Shown: piece by piece, positions 40,135 to 50,171 of the stretch
Layout: each line of letters opens with the position of its first letter
Position numbering within the stretch: the stretch's first letter is position 1
From: Prorocentrum cordatum
Lineage: Eukaryota; Sar; Dinophyceae; Prorocentrales; Prorocentraceae
Length of the DNA stretch: 64,000 nucleotides
Direction of reading: 5' to 3'
Assembly (NCBI GenBank): GCA_963575745.1
Contig: CAUYUJ010014174.1
Location: 97,001-161,000 of the forward strand
The notes under the pieces: model-generated
The model's input: the letters and a program-made list of their open reading frames with translations, nothing else
What the model was told of the DNA's origin: nothing
The model's database searches: none
Position numbers and translations under genes: made by a program

Positions 40135-41259
40135 TCATAGTTTTATTGTACAATACAAATCAACTTGCCTGGCCAGCAAAATATTCGACAGAGGTTGAGC
40201 GGATGCTTTTTGAAGCACAGCTGCATTGCTAACCCGTGCGAAGAAGGACGGACGAATTCCCAGCAAACGACGTAAGCATTTGCAGTGGAAGGCGTCTAAA
40301 CGCGCACGGTCTGCCTTCAGAAGCCAAACGGAATCTAAAGAGTACAGGAGCTTGTTCAGGACACAACTTTCATAACTATTGATTTTTCGTTTCTTTCCAG
40401 TTGAAGTCCGGCTCCATATTCGAAGCAATTGCTTGAAGAGACGGTTCGTTTCCCCAAGTCGCTTATTTAGTTCAGTTGCCACTTTCCCATCCAACGAAAT
40501 AAGGCCGCCCAAATACATAGCGTCCCTCACTGCCTTTATGTGCTCACCACTTCGTGATGTGATTGCCCGGTCTGTGGAAAGTTGTACTTGTACGGTCTTT
40601 TCCCAATTAAGTTCCAGGCAATACTTCCGACCTTCCTCCACTATTGCTGCCAGCATGTGCTGCAGGTTGGAACAATGATGAGACACCAACAATGTATCAT
40701 CAGCGTACAGAATATCACGTGTAATCACGAAGTCAGGCTCTGGGAGTAGTTCAAGAGTGCCATACACATCATGCAACATTACAGTTTGTACGATGATGAA
40801 CAAGTACGGCGAGAGCGGGCAGCCCTGGGCGATCCTGGCGCGTTGTCGTCGTTCAGAAGAGCGGCCGGCATGATCGTCGATTGTGGAAAATCTTGCGGAG
40901 TAGATCGAGCGCACCATTTCCACCATACCATTTGGCAGGCCGAAGCGTTCGAGGACATCACACATACAGTCTGGTCTTACTCTATCGAAGGTTTCCGCCC
41001 AATCCAACAAGAGTAACATCAGACCACCATTGACGTGCAAGTGGGCCGCATCGATCATCCGGCGCGTTAGCACGAGAGCGTCGCCTGTGCCACGGCGCGG
41101 CCGGAACCCAAATTGCGAGTCTCTTATTCGTGTTTCTGCACCTCCTTGAACCAAACGGAAAATGGAGCTTGGAAATTGGAACTGGTGCATGGAACAGCAA
41201 GCCCTGGTCCTAAAGCCTGGTGGCCCCACAAGGTGGCCGGCAGATTTTTGTTCGTCCAA
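40135..41259 (-). pseudogene. Non-LTR retrotransposon reverse transcriptase, 5'-truncated
   Basis: A 374-residue frame carrying an almost complete RT palm: QFGFRPRRGTGDAL (residues 49-62), LLDWAETFDRV (motif A, Asp86), AQGCPLSPYLF (motif B, 144-154), YADDTLL (motif C, 185-191), a LNWEKTVQV block and YLGGLIS. Reverse transcriptases of this kind copy element RNA at a nicked target. Here there is no endonuclease domain. The first 36 residues derive from a neighbouring repeat (the satellite flank at 41160-41245), so the true element begins near LVQGGAETR. The usual Lys after the motif A Ala is Glu. The C-terminal tail lies in another frame (39926-40120). Truncation plus frameshift make it a dead copy, although its palm is well preserved. 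Confidence 0.9.
41160..41245. repeat. Right half of the split satellite flank
   Basis: GGAAATTGGAACTGGTGCAT...GCCTGGTGGCCCCACAAGG matches 655-735. Together with 39621-39713 it rebuilds the order seen, uninterrupted, at the left end of the window. Confidence 0.8.
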
Positions 41260-41292
41260 GTCCGCTTGTACGGGGACATGCCCGACCTAGCG
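41246..41292. mobile_element. Family A right terminus, solo
   Basis: CTTGTACGGGGACATGCCCGACC with upstream TTTTTGTTCGTCCAAG is a family A right end. No left end is seen. A family O element starts four bases later. Confidence 0.75.
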
Positions 41293-41295
41293 CCA

Positions 41296-41500
41296 GGGCC
41301 TCCCAGACGGGGTCCGAGCAGATGGGGTCGGAGGACCGCGCCGCATCGCCGATGCATCGGCGATGCGGCTCGATGTGGGGCCCGATCTTCTCCACGCCGT
41401 GGGTGCCGATGCATCGCCAAGGCATCGGCGGTGTATTTCCGATGCATCGCCACTGCATCGGCGATGCGGCGCGATCCTCCGACCCCATCTATGGTAGGCT
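41296..41500. mobile_element. Family O foldback (GATGCATC), copy 1
   Basis: Long inverted ends: GATGGGGTCGGAGGACCGCG + CCGCATCGCCGATGC against GCATCGGCGATGCGGCGCGA + TCCTCCGACCCCATC. The interior is repeated CCGATGCATCG palindromes. Copies are at 46240 and 51007. Confidence 0.9.
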
Positions 41501-41654
41501 CGCGTCATGCCGATCGGCGGCGACCCCGCCACAGGTATCAGTCGATGTTGAGCGCTCTCGCGATTTTGAAACGGGCCGATCGTTCAAGACGGCACGATCT
41601 CCGCAATGTCAGGAACGACCGCCGGGGTCGGCACAACACGAACTCGCTGTACTC

Positions 41655-41960
41655 GCCGGTCGTTGAGCGTAGGTATTTTTTGGATCCCCAGATCCCAGTT
41701 TTTTCTAGCGCCTTCCTGCTTCAAGAATCGCTATGACTTCGTCGTGTTTTGTCATTCTCTGGAAGGGCCTGAACCCAATCCACTTTCTCTGCCTTCCTGC
41801 TTCATGTTTCTATCTATTGTCAACCCTAATGGCAAGGATGGGCAATCCTCTGTACCCTTGCATCCATGCCCCTTCGGCACATCCCGAGCGACCTCCGCTG
41901 GCCAACGAGGCCGTTGCATCCTTACCGCGCATCCTTCCGATGCGGGTCGACTGTGCTTCC
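41655..41960. repeat. Family M repeat, uninterrupted copy
   Basis: It contains in one piece the landmarks found split at 32145-32310 and 33107-33285 (GCGCCTTCCTGCTTCA, then AAGGATGGGCAATCCT, then GCATCCTTACCGCGCATCC). Confidence 0.75.
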
Positions 41961-42234
41961 TCCCACCGACGTGCGCTCGGACCTCATCCAGGATGCCTCC
42001 CACTGTGGCAGCACGACGGCTGCGCTGCAGCACCTCGCTGTGGGACGTGGCGACGAGCGCCCCGCCCCTGGGCCTCGCGCGGGAACGGCCCCTGCGGCTC
42101 GGGTCGGGGTCGCGCGGGCTCTCCTCGGGCACCCGACCGGCCCGCTGTTCGAGTCGGGGGAAGGCACCGTCTGCCCGGCGCCCCGCGCGGGCGAGGCACG
42201 TTTCCCACGTTTTGGGGAGGCAGCCCGTCTTGGG
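41961..42234. other. Unassigned GC-rich stretch
   Basis: Overlapping frames on both strands, none recognised. Confidence 0.4.
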
Positions 42235-42510
42235 CGCATATTGGACCGTCTTGGGCGCATTTAGGCCGTCTTGGGACCCTCTTGGAGGCCTCGTGGGCCG
42301 TCTTGGGGTGGTCTTGAGGGCATCGTGGGCCGTCTTGGAGCGCTGGAAAGCCGAAAAGGCGAGAACGCCAAACGATTTCAACAACTTTTTGAACATCAAT
42401 GATTTGTACCCCTTGGGGCCCTCTTCAGAGGCCTGAGGCCTCTTGGACCGCCTTAGGGCCATCTAGGGCGACTTGGAGCGATCCTTCGGCGACTCGGGGC
42501 CCTCTTGGAC
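42235..42510. repeat. Family D block with conserved core (CTTGG orientation)
   Basis: Shorter CTTGGG arms surround a core at 42332-42415 (CTTGGAGCGCTGGAAAGCCG, AAAAGGCGAGAACGCC), the closest match to the 4251 core. Confidence 0.85.
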
Positions 42511-42904
42511 CGCATGCGTGCTTATGATTTTGTTGGCCTGTTTTGTATTCTGAGGCTGCGGTTTTGCTCGCTCCACTTTCCCCCCAGATTTGTCTTGGGC
42601 GAAGAGGTGACATCCGCAACCGCTGGGCCTTGGGAGTCGCTCCTGGCGTCCCCCCAACAGGGCCCACCCCGACCTGTCAGCGGTGACGGCCTGCGCGCGG
42701 CACGCGGTGTCGGGCGCCGCGTGCAGGCCATCTCCGCTGGGGGTCGGGGTCGGCCTTTGAGGGGGCGCCACAGCTTGGCGCAGCCGCTGCCAGCACTACG
42801 CACGTAGGCAAGACTGCGTGGAAGCCTCGCACGGTCATCAAGATCCAGGCCAAGAGGGCCAGGCCGCAGTCCAAGGATAGTGAGTGCTTTGTTTTTTCGC
42901 ATGT
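42511..42904. other. Unassigned stretch
   Basis: No repeat partner or motif noticed. Confidence 0.4.
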
Positions 42905-43040
42905 GTCTGGGACGAGGATGAATCCGTTCCAGAGCGGAGCAGAGCGTGCTGGAACGCTCGGAGAAGGCCGCGGCGCCCGAGACATCCTCCAGAGCCGAGG
43001 GATCTCATATACTCTCGCATTATCCTCACCTGAATTTTGT
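42905..43040. repeat. Family H repeat, copy 3
   Basis: ACGAGGATGAATCCGTTCCA, GGAACGCTCGGAGAAGGCCG and GGCGCCCGAGACATCCTCCA match 29228. A displaced CCTCGTCCTGGCTTCGTCTT end lies at 43195, after an insertion that includes a CTTGG-type fragment. Confidence 0.8.
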
Positions 43041-43379
43041 CCGAGGCCAGCGCGGCGGCATGTATGGCTTCGGCAGGTGGAGCGGCGGCGGGTCCGCCGG
43101 CAGAAGCTCGGTGTAAGCTCGGGGGCAATGTTTTGGCATGCAATCTTAGGGGCTTCTTGGTCCGTCTTGGAGCGTCGGCGCCCGAATTTTGGCCTCGTCC
43201 TGGCTTCGTCTTAGCTCTGGCCCCTCGGGGCGGTGCCCCCCGGCCCTGCTGTCGCGGTTGTGCTCTGCTTCGCCTCCGAGCTGCTTGGGGTGGCGCAGGC
43301 CCCAGGCGGTGCGGCGGCGCGGGTTGTGGCAGTCCAGAGGAGGGGGCAGAGGGGAGGGTTGCTCCGAAAGGCTTAAGCG
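43041..43379. other. Unassigned stretch
   Basis: It includes the displaced family H end near 43195. No gene recognised. Confidence 0.4.
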
Positions 43380-43575
43380 ACCCGTTTTCCTCCTCCCCCT
43401 CCTCCTCTTCCTCCTCCTCCTCCATCTCCTCCTCCTCCTCCTCCAACTCCTCCTCCATCTCCTGCTCCTCCCCCTCTTCTTCCTCCGCCTCCTCCTCCTC
43501 CTCCTCCTCCTCCATCTCCTCATCCCCCTCCTCCTCCTCCTCCTCCTCTCTCCTCCTCCTCCTCCTCCTTGTCCT
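43380..43575. repeat. (CCT)n microsatellite
   Basis: Imperfect CCT tract with CAT interruptions. Confidence 0.95.
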
Positions 43576-43904
43576 CGGATCGCCTACGGCCCCAGGGGAA
43601 ACTGTGCAGGGCAGAGAGGAGGGACAGCTACGTACCAATATCGCGACCCCTGCCCCGTTTGCGCCCTTGTGGGCCTCCTGGGAGGCCCTCGTCGTCACCA
43701 CTAGCTTCGCCCTGGAATGCTTGTCAAAACGCATCCCTGGAGAGGTCCAGGGAGCAGCGGCATCAGATCAGGCGGTTTCCCCTATGGGAGGGGGGGAGCA
43801 GCAGCATTGGTCAGATTGGCGAAGGGGGCTTGCAAGGAAAGAACAGGGGAGAAGAGGGAGGGGCATGGGGATGATGGAGGAGGAGGGTGAATGATGGAGT
43901 ACGA

Positions 43905-45065
43905 AAGGGGTTGCGATGGTGATGATGATGGCGATGATGGTGGTGATGATGATGATGATGGTGGTGATGGTGATGGTGATGATGATGGTGATGATGATGG
44001 TGGTGATGGTGATGGTGATGCTGATGCTGATGCCGATGCTGATGATGATGATGATGATGATGATGCTGCTGCTGATGATGATGATGTGGATGATGATGAT
44101 GGTAATGGTGATGATGATGATGATGATGATGGTGGTGGTGATGATGATGCTGATGATGTTGAGGATGATAATGGTGATGGTGAGGATGGTGATGGTGATG
44201 ATGATGATGTTGATGATGATGCTGACGATCATGATGAGGATGATGATGATCATGATGATGAGGATGATGAGGATGATGGTGCTGATGATGCTGATGATGA
44301 TACATCCTGATACTGATGATGAGGACTATGATGATTGTGATGCTGCTGATTCTGATGGTGGTGGTGATGATGATGCTGAACAGGAGGCATATGATAATGA
44401 TGATGATGATGATGAGGATGATGATGATGATGATGACGATGCTGGCGATGCTGATGATGACGATGACGACGATGGTGCTGATGATGATGATGTCGATGCT
44501 GATGATGGTGGTGGTGGTGTTGCTGATGCTGTTGATGATGTTGATGAGGGTGATGCTGCTGCTGATGCCGATGCTGATGATGATGCTGATGATGTTGATG
44601 CTGAAGATGATGATGATGATGATGAGGATGAGGATGATGGTGATAGTGATGGTGATGATGATGATGATGATCCTGCTGCTGATGATGATGGTAATCATGA
44701 CGATGACGATTACGATGATCGTGGTAGTGATGATGGTGATGCTGGTGATGATGATCTTGAGGCTGATGTCCATGATGATGACGATGATGATGTTGATGAT
44801 GCTGCTGCTGATGATGATGATGATGCTGATGATACTGATGATGCTGATGATATTGATACTGATGCTGATGCTAGTGCTGATGCTGATGATGCTGACTATG
44901 ATGCTGATGCTGATGTGGATGCTGATCCTGCTGCTGCTGCTGTTGCTGCTGCTGATGATGATGATGATAATGTTGATGATGATGATGATGATGCTGATGA
45001 TGATGATGATGATGATGATGACGATGCTGATGATGATGACGATGATGATGAGGAGGAGGAGGAGG
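43905..45065. repeat. (GAT)n-type low-complexity tract, 1.15 kb
   Basis: GATGATGATGCTGATGGTGAT-like triplets with constant phase over more than 1.1 kb. The phase is kept so well that all three plus frames stay open for long stretches (poly-D/A, poly-M/L and stop-interrupted). An acidic coding repeat is conceivable, because a genuine-looking acidic exon follows at 45097, but the simplest reading is a microsatellite. Confidence 0.92.
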
Positions 45066-45096
45066 ATAAGGATGAGGAGTGACTACCTCCCGACAG

Positions 45097-45279
45097 GCAC
45101 AGCAAGAGGCGGCGCTGGAGGACGAGCCGGATGACGAGCCCGCTGCGCCTGCGAAGGGGCACAAGGCCAAGAAAGATAAAGACAAGTCGCTCGACGAAGA
45201 CATTGATTGGGAGGAGGATCCGGAAAACCCGATGGGTGCCCTGATGAACAATCTGAAGAAGCTGAAGGACAAGACGGAG
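45097..45279 (+). CDS. Acidic/lysine-rich exon, unrecognised protein
   Basis: The 61 codons begin AQQEAALEDEPDDEPAAPAK and include DKDKSLDEDIDWEEDPENPM and end NNLKKLKDKTE. The composition and lack of repeats look genuinely coding. Edges fit the style of the ankyrin exons in this window: acceptor CCGACAG|GCA and GC donor ACGGAG|GCTCGG. The exon is phase 0 at both ends. The charged, Asp/Glu- then Lys-rich character suggests a disordered or coiled region. I cannot name the family, and neither neighbouring exons nor the gene's ends were found. Confidence 0.48.
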
Positions 45280-45429
45280 GCTCGGATCTGGCCCACAGTT
45301 CTTATGACCAGTCTCGCGCACCTCTCTGCCAGCGTCGGTATCCCGTGTCGCGCCACAAGAAGCCCAAACATTTGGCAATTCGATGCTTTTTGAGACGTGT
45401 GCCCCCTGGTCTTGTCGACCCCCATCCCC

Positions 45430-45599
45430 CGGGACAGTTTCCCCAACCGGAGTAGTTCTTGTTGACCCATGGGGCCAGAAAATCTCCCCCAGCGACTCCG
45501 AGAACAGGCTGCGACCAGCCTGTCGCTGTGGGCCTTTGGTAGAGAAGGCTCGGCGGGCACGGGGGCGACCGGAGGATGCGTCAGAATTTGAGTGACGCA
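45430..45599. repeat. Direct repeat flanking family K, left copy
   Basis: CCAACCGGAGTAG, GGGCCAGAAAATCTCCCCCAG, CGAGAACAGGCTGCGACCAG, GCTCGGCGGGCACGGGGGCG and ACCGGAGGATGCGTCA. The same order is found at 45818-46030. Confidence 0.85.
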
Positions 45600-45792
45600 A
45601 GAAAATCGGGGGTGGACAGAACCCCCAACAGTGACACGTCGATCAGTGAATTGTCCGTTTTCGGTTTTCGAGAGGGCGCCGTGGCCGTTATTTTCCAGGC
45701 TTGCGCCTGCCAGGTTTGGGCCTCAGGTCGTTTTCACTAAACCACGTTTTGCTAAAGGGGGGTCTGTCCGTCCCCGAGAAAAAAGGTTCGAA
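45600..45792. mobile_element. Family K element, copy 2
   Basis: AAATCGGGGGTGGACAGAAC at left and GGGGGGTCTGTCCGTCCCCG at right are inverted. Between them is CAGTGACACGTCGATCAGTG, TTCGAGAGGGCGCCGTGGCC, as in 26740. Confidence 0.82.
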
Positions 45793-46035
45793 TGCGCCTG
45801 CATTCACGCGAGAGTTTACCCGACCGGAGTAGGTTTTGACAACCCACTGGGCCAGGAAATGTCCCCAGCCACGCCCCGAACAGGCTGCGAACAGCCTTCG
45901 TTTCGGTGCCTCGGTGCGTGGAGGAGGCTCGGCGGGCACGGGGGCGACAGGTCGCCAGATCTCCTGGCTGCATAGGGGGGTACACTATATCTGGCAAGGG
46001 AGGCTCGACGACCGGAGGACGCATCACCGCGTGAG
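45793..46035. repeat. Direct repeat flanking family K, right copy
   Basis: Same landmarks as 45430-45599, with a 50-base extra block (46 kb side) before the final ACCGGAGGACGCATCA. Confidence 0.82.
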
Positions 46036-46239
46036 CAGCGCAGACAAACGGATGCGACCCGCGCCGTCATTCGCGCGCGAGTTTCCCGCGGAGGTGTGCG
46101 CGCGGGCGGCCGCGTGTCCGCAGCGTGCCGCCCTGGCGGCCCGCGTCTGCTGCGGCCCAGGGCCGCTGTGGCTTCTCGCAGGATAGCAGCTCCCCTTTCG
46201 TCGCTGAACTGCCTGTCAGCATGTCTTGGGCACAAGCGA
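46036..46239. other. Unassigned GC-rich stretch
   Basis: No motif recognised. Confidence 0.4.
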
Positions 46240-46403
46240 GCTCTAGGCCTCTAAGACGGGTTCGGGCGATTGCGCCGCATCGCCGACGCGGCTCGATGTG
46301 GGTGCCGATGTTATACCGGCCGGCGTCGCCGATGCATCGAGGATGCATCGGCGATGCTGCGCGATGCTCTCACCCCATCTGTTCCGACCCCATCTATCGA
46401 CTA
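46240..46403. mobile_element. Family O foldback (GATGCATC), copy 2
   Basis: CTAGGCCTCTAAGACGGGTT..., GCGCCGCATCGCCGACGCGG, CCGATGCATCGAGGATGCAT and ACCCCATCTGTTCCGACCCC. More eroded than copies 1 and 3. Confidence 0.82.
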
Positions 46404-46639
46404 AAAAAACAGCTCCACACCACCTGCGGCCCTCCATGTTGCGCTACGCCCCATCGGGGGCATGCGCGCAGAAGCCCACGCCTGATTTTCTGATATGAGC
46501 TAAGCCCCTTGGGGCCTTGGGCTGGCCGCGAAGGAAGGGTCCAGCCCTTTCTGATCTGTCAGCGCTGGGCCCATTTGGCCAGACGGTCCAAGGAGGAGGG
46601 AGAGGAGGAGGAGGAGGAGGAGGAGGATCAGGAGGAGGA
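46404..46639. other. Unassigned stretch with short GGA run
   Basis: (GGA)n at 46594-46645 leads into the family S copy. Confidence 0.5.
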
Positions 46640-47115
46640 GGAGGAGGACCAGTGTAAACCCAAGAGTCATCAACGATGTTGGAATTAACCCTCCCCTCAA
46701 GCTCCCCCTTCATTGGCTCCCACATCGGTTTGTTTCCACTGAGGGAGCTGCCTCGTTGAAAGACAAACAATGTTTGCAACGAGTCTGCGCGGCGCTAAGG
46801 CGAGAGCCACATTTTGAAAAAGAGCTGCCCTCAATATGTGCACTGTTGCTGCAAAGTTTTACAAGTCATGTGCGCGGCGCTAAAGCGAAAACCACATTAT
46901 GACAACGACGCGCCCTCAACCCGCAAAGCTATTGTTTTTTTCGCAACGAACGTGCGCGGCGCTAGGGCGATAACCACATTTTGAAAATCACCAGCCCTCA
47001 ATCCGTGAACTTCCCGCATGTTTGTATAACGAATGTGCGCGGCGCTCGGGCGAAAACCGCATTTTGATGAAAACCACCCGCCCTCAATTTCTGAAACTGT
47101 TGCCATTGTTCAGCA
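46640..47115. repeat. Family S leader plus 83-base tandem array, copy 2
   Basis: The leader (GAGGACCAGTGTAAAC... CCACTGAGGGAGCTGCCTCG) is followed by four to five 83-base units starting near 46785, 46870, 46953 and 47036, each with TGCGCGGCGCTAAGGCGAGA and CCACATT.TGA. It parallels 34295-35010, including the GGA run just before. Confidence 0.9.
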
Positions 47116-47487
47116 TCTGGTGAAGGAGTCTTTTGCGAAACGCCCGGCCCGCCCTAAGAACTGGCCTCGAGGTGCGACAGGGACAAGTTGCTTATGTGGA
47201 CAACATCGGGTTGAAAGAGGAGGAACGGCGTCCGATTGCCCCCGCATTCGGCCGCTCATGATGGAAATCTGGAAATCAAGAGGAAACGGAGGAGGAGGAG
47301 GAGGAGGAGGAGAAGGGGGAGGAGGAGAAGGGGGATCTGGAGGAGGAGGGGGAGGAAGAACAGGAGCAGGAACAAAAGCAGGAGCAGGTGGAAGCCCGTT
47401 GCCATGTTGGCTCATACCGTCTGGGATCAAATAAAACATTTGCCGAACCAGCTGGGCAGGTCAGCCTGATCGGGGGATCACAGATGC
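47116..47487. other. Unassigned stretch with GGA tract
   Basis: (GGA)n-rich at 47280-47395. Flanking sequence without motif. Confidence 0.5.
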
Positions 47488-48021
47488 TTGCCAAGGCAGA
47501 TATTCTCTGTGTTGTACCTCACTCTGCCAGTCTCTGTCTTTCTCTCGCCGTTCTTGGGTGCGATGCCGACAGATGGTCACGCGCGCAGCCGCAGCGTTGC
47601 TCGAGCCCGTCATTGTAACCAGACAGCAGATGCTACCAACGCGGCCCTCAATTCCCTCGACGAGCAGTCACAACGCCGACTGCAAACAGATTTTGAGGCC
47701 TTCCGTACATTCCCTTCGCAGCAGGGCCAGCCGCACCCTCCCCTCTGGCCCATGGTGCTGCTCCTCCTCATCGCGACGGTCATGCAGGCCTGCCTGCAGG
47801 TCATCGCGACGGAGACACAGAAGCTGATAGTTCCTTAGAGATCTTCGATGACGGCGGTGATTCGGTCGGGGCTGTCCATGTATGCCGACGCGACGGAGAA
47901 GGAAATGCTCGTCGCCATCTCCAAACTCCAGATCGGTGTTACCAGGCTCGCTTTCTCCGTCTCCGATATCTGTGACAAAGTGAACAAGCACATCGAGCGT
48001 CGCATGACCAGCGCCGGATAA
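47488..48021 (+). pseudogene. Possible N-terminal coding region of a decayed retroelement, one in-frame stop
   Basis: A 178-codon frame is broken only by TAG at 47836. The two halves (116 and 57 sensible residues from 47848) lie in the same frame. It contains LWPMVLLLLIATVMQACLQV, a hydrophobic segment that could span a membrane, followed after the stop by a helix-like stretch EKEMLVAISKLQIGVTRLAF. An antisense frame covers the same DNA, so strand choice is an inference from amino-acid composition and from the plus-strand retroelement pieces just downstream. No family recognised. It could also be an unrelated gene fragment. Confidence 0.35.
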
Positions 48022-48235
48022 CGTCGGAACCAACATGATGCACGGCCCGCCCAGCTCGATAATCACATCCGTTATTTTCAGCAGTAGCTGGGCGTCCTCC
48101 AGAGGGAACAGCCCGTCGTGGTGCCGCCTTCGGACTCGCCAGCCTGACGCCTCCGTCATCGTCGCCCGCGCCCAGGAACCCGCGGCTCAGCGCGCGCTCA
48201 TCTAAGCGCTGCAGCCGTGGCTGGGTTGCGTTCCG

Positions 48236-49600
48236 ATGGGCCCCAGCTTGCACCTGCGTGGCGAGCCTGTGGACAAGAGGTTCATTTTCCGCGCCGCGCA
48301 GGCCAGGCCAGGCGGCCAGGCGGCCAGGCGCGTCAGCCAGGCCGCGGGCCCCCCCCGCCTCCCTGGCGGGGCGCGGCAGCGCTTCAACGCCACGGCCACC
48401 ACAGATCAGGGCACGGAGGTCTTCGTCGCTGTGGACAAGGGCCCAGCGATGGTGCGCGCGGAGGCCATGCTCAGCAGGTTACGGACAAGCCGTTCGGATT
48501 CGTTCGCCCCAGCGGCGGCAGTCGGTCCGCGTCTCGGCGCAGAGTGCAGCCGCGAGTCCGCCCATCGAGTGCCGTTCTGCAAACTTGGCCTTTTGGTCGC
48601 CCCCCATGGCCCTGGGACTCGTGCCGAGAAGCTGTGCTATTTGAAGAAGCTGGCGCCGCGTGGGGCGCCGGTTGCAGTTCAGGAGACGCTCGGCGCCGAG
48701 CTCATTCTGCAAGATGTTCTTATTCATCTCAACCTCCTTGTCCCGGCTTTCTCCTCTTTTTACGGCGGCGGTTCCGACGCTGACGTCGACGGCGCGAGCG
48801 CCCGCGCGCGGGGCGCGATCGCGTTCGCCGCCCATTTCGCCACGTGCCCATCCCGCTCATCCTCCTCAACTAGATCATACGATTACATTTCTTGGCGGGG
48901 CCCAACGGGTCTCCATCGAGTCCTCCGGCGGGGTTTGGATAGCGCGCTGCAGTGTCCAAACTCATTGGAACACGCTGCTATATCGTCAGCATCTCGAAGA
49001 TCTGATCAATTTAGACCTCTTGAGTGCCCAGCAGAACCCGCTCGCGTCGATCGCTGTTCTCGCAGGGGGCTATCACATTGCTGCTCGCCCTCCGCGCCCC
49101 CTCGATCCGCCCCCCCAAGCTGCGCGGGCGCCTCCTGGCTGACAGACAACAGCGTAGATATTTAGCCCGGCAGCGCATCCTAGCTAAGTTCACGGAGGTG
49201 GAAGTCGAAGGGGGAACTCATTTCAACCAGTCGTTGAAGACCAACAGCAGCAACGATCGTATCTTTAGTTCATCGGATCATCGCCAGGCTGGTCGCTCAC
49301 GTAACTGCGCTCGTCCGCGGAGCTGCGCGGCTTGCCGGAGATTTTGAATGGGCAGCGGCTTCCTGATCCCGTCGCGGTGTTGGTCGTGATTGCCCCTTGC
49401 CTGAAGACTGACCCAGATTCTCGGCCGATTCCAAGGGTCTTCTTCCGCTTTCCAGACCTCCAGGAGCACGTCAGAGAAGCGAGCGAGACCGCAGACGAGT
49501 TGGAGTCTTCGCCGCCCTTGCTGCCTGAGTTCCACAAGCAGCTGAGGAGGCATGCTGCACGCCGCGCTCGCAAACCCTCCGCACGCTCCTCTGGTCCGCC
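48236..49600 (+). pseudogene. Decayed endonuclease region of a non-LTR retrotransposon
   Basis: Coding-like segments are spread over three plus frames: TEVFVAVDKGPAMVRAEAML near 48415; GGAQRVSIESSGGVWIARCS continuing to AVLAGGYHIAA near 49070; HFNQSLKTNSSNDRIFSSSD near 49220; and DPDSRPIPRVFFRFPDLQEH near 49415, followed by an RRHAARRARK tail. The order (a 'DK.P' pre-domain, a beta strand then a G-D-F/N-like site, an S-x-x-D-R-I-F segment, then D-x-R-x-I-P-x-x-x-F-x-x-P) matches the apurinic-type endonuclease of dinoflagellate EN-RT elements. The expected catalytic Asp/Asn after AVLAG is Gly-Tyr, and at least three frameshifts are needed, so it is non-functional. Confidence 0.5.
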
Positions 49601-49684
49601 CCGCTGTTCTCAGCCATGGCCCCCGAGCTCTCTGGCAGCGGGGCATCCAGTGAGCAAAGCGGCTCCAGCAGACGCACGTCTTCC

Positions 49685-49795
49685 TCGTCTTCCTCCTTCT
49701 TCCTCGTCCTCGTCCTCGTCTTCCTCGTCCTCCTCCTCCTCCTCCTCCTCCTCCTCCTCCTCCTCCTCCTCCTCCTCCTCCTCCTCCTGGCAGCT
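49685..49795. repeat. (CCT)n microsatellite inside the retroelement relic
   Basis: About 60 bases of uninterrupted CCT separate the endonuclease tail from later fragments. Confidence 0.95.
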
Positions 49796-50171
49796 GGGCA
49801 GAGAGCGCCTGCAGGTGGCTGCGCGGCAGGCCTCGGTTTCGCTTGTCTCTGCCTCGGAGCTACTCGAGGCCACAAAAACGCTGCTCCCCGCGCGGCCTGG
49901 TCGCCTCCGCCGATCGGGCCGCCGCAAAAAAGTCTGCGGGCCCATCGGGCCTGGCACGCCCGGGCAGCTGCTCGTGCGCCAACCCGCCGCCAGTTTCGAG
50001 GGGCTGCTCTCGCCGCGCCATGCTCTGGGGCCCGTTCGACAGAGGGCTCGTTCCCCAGGGGGTGGCGCAGGATGTGGATCAGGCGTCACGGCCCGAGGGC
50101 GGGCAGGGCAGCCCAGGACCCGCGGCCGCGCCCAAGCGCGGCGCACGCGCGCCCGCGGCCCGCAGCCATAG

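Noticed and set aside
43768-44773. Minus-strand poly-Ile/His and plus-strand poly-Asp/Met frames over 44-45 kb
   Set aside because: Microsatellite translation. No change of composition that would indicate a domain.
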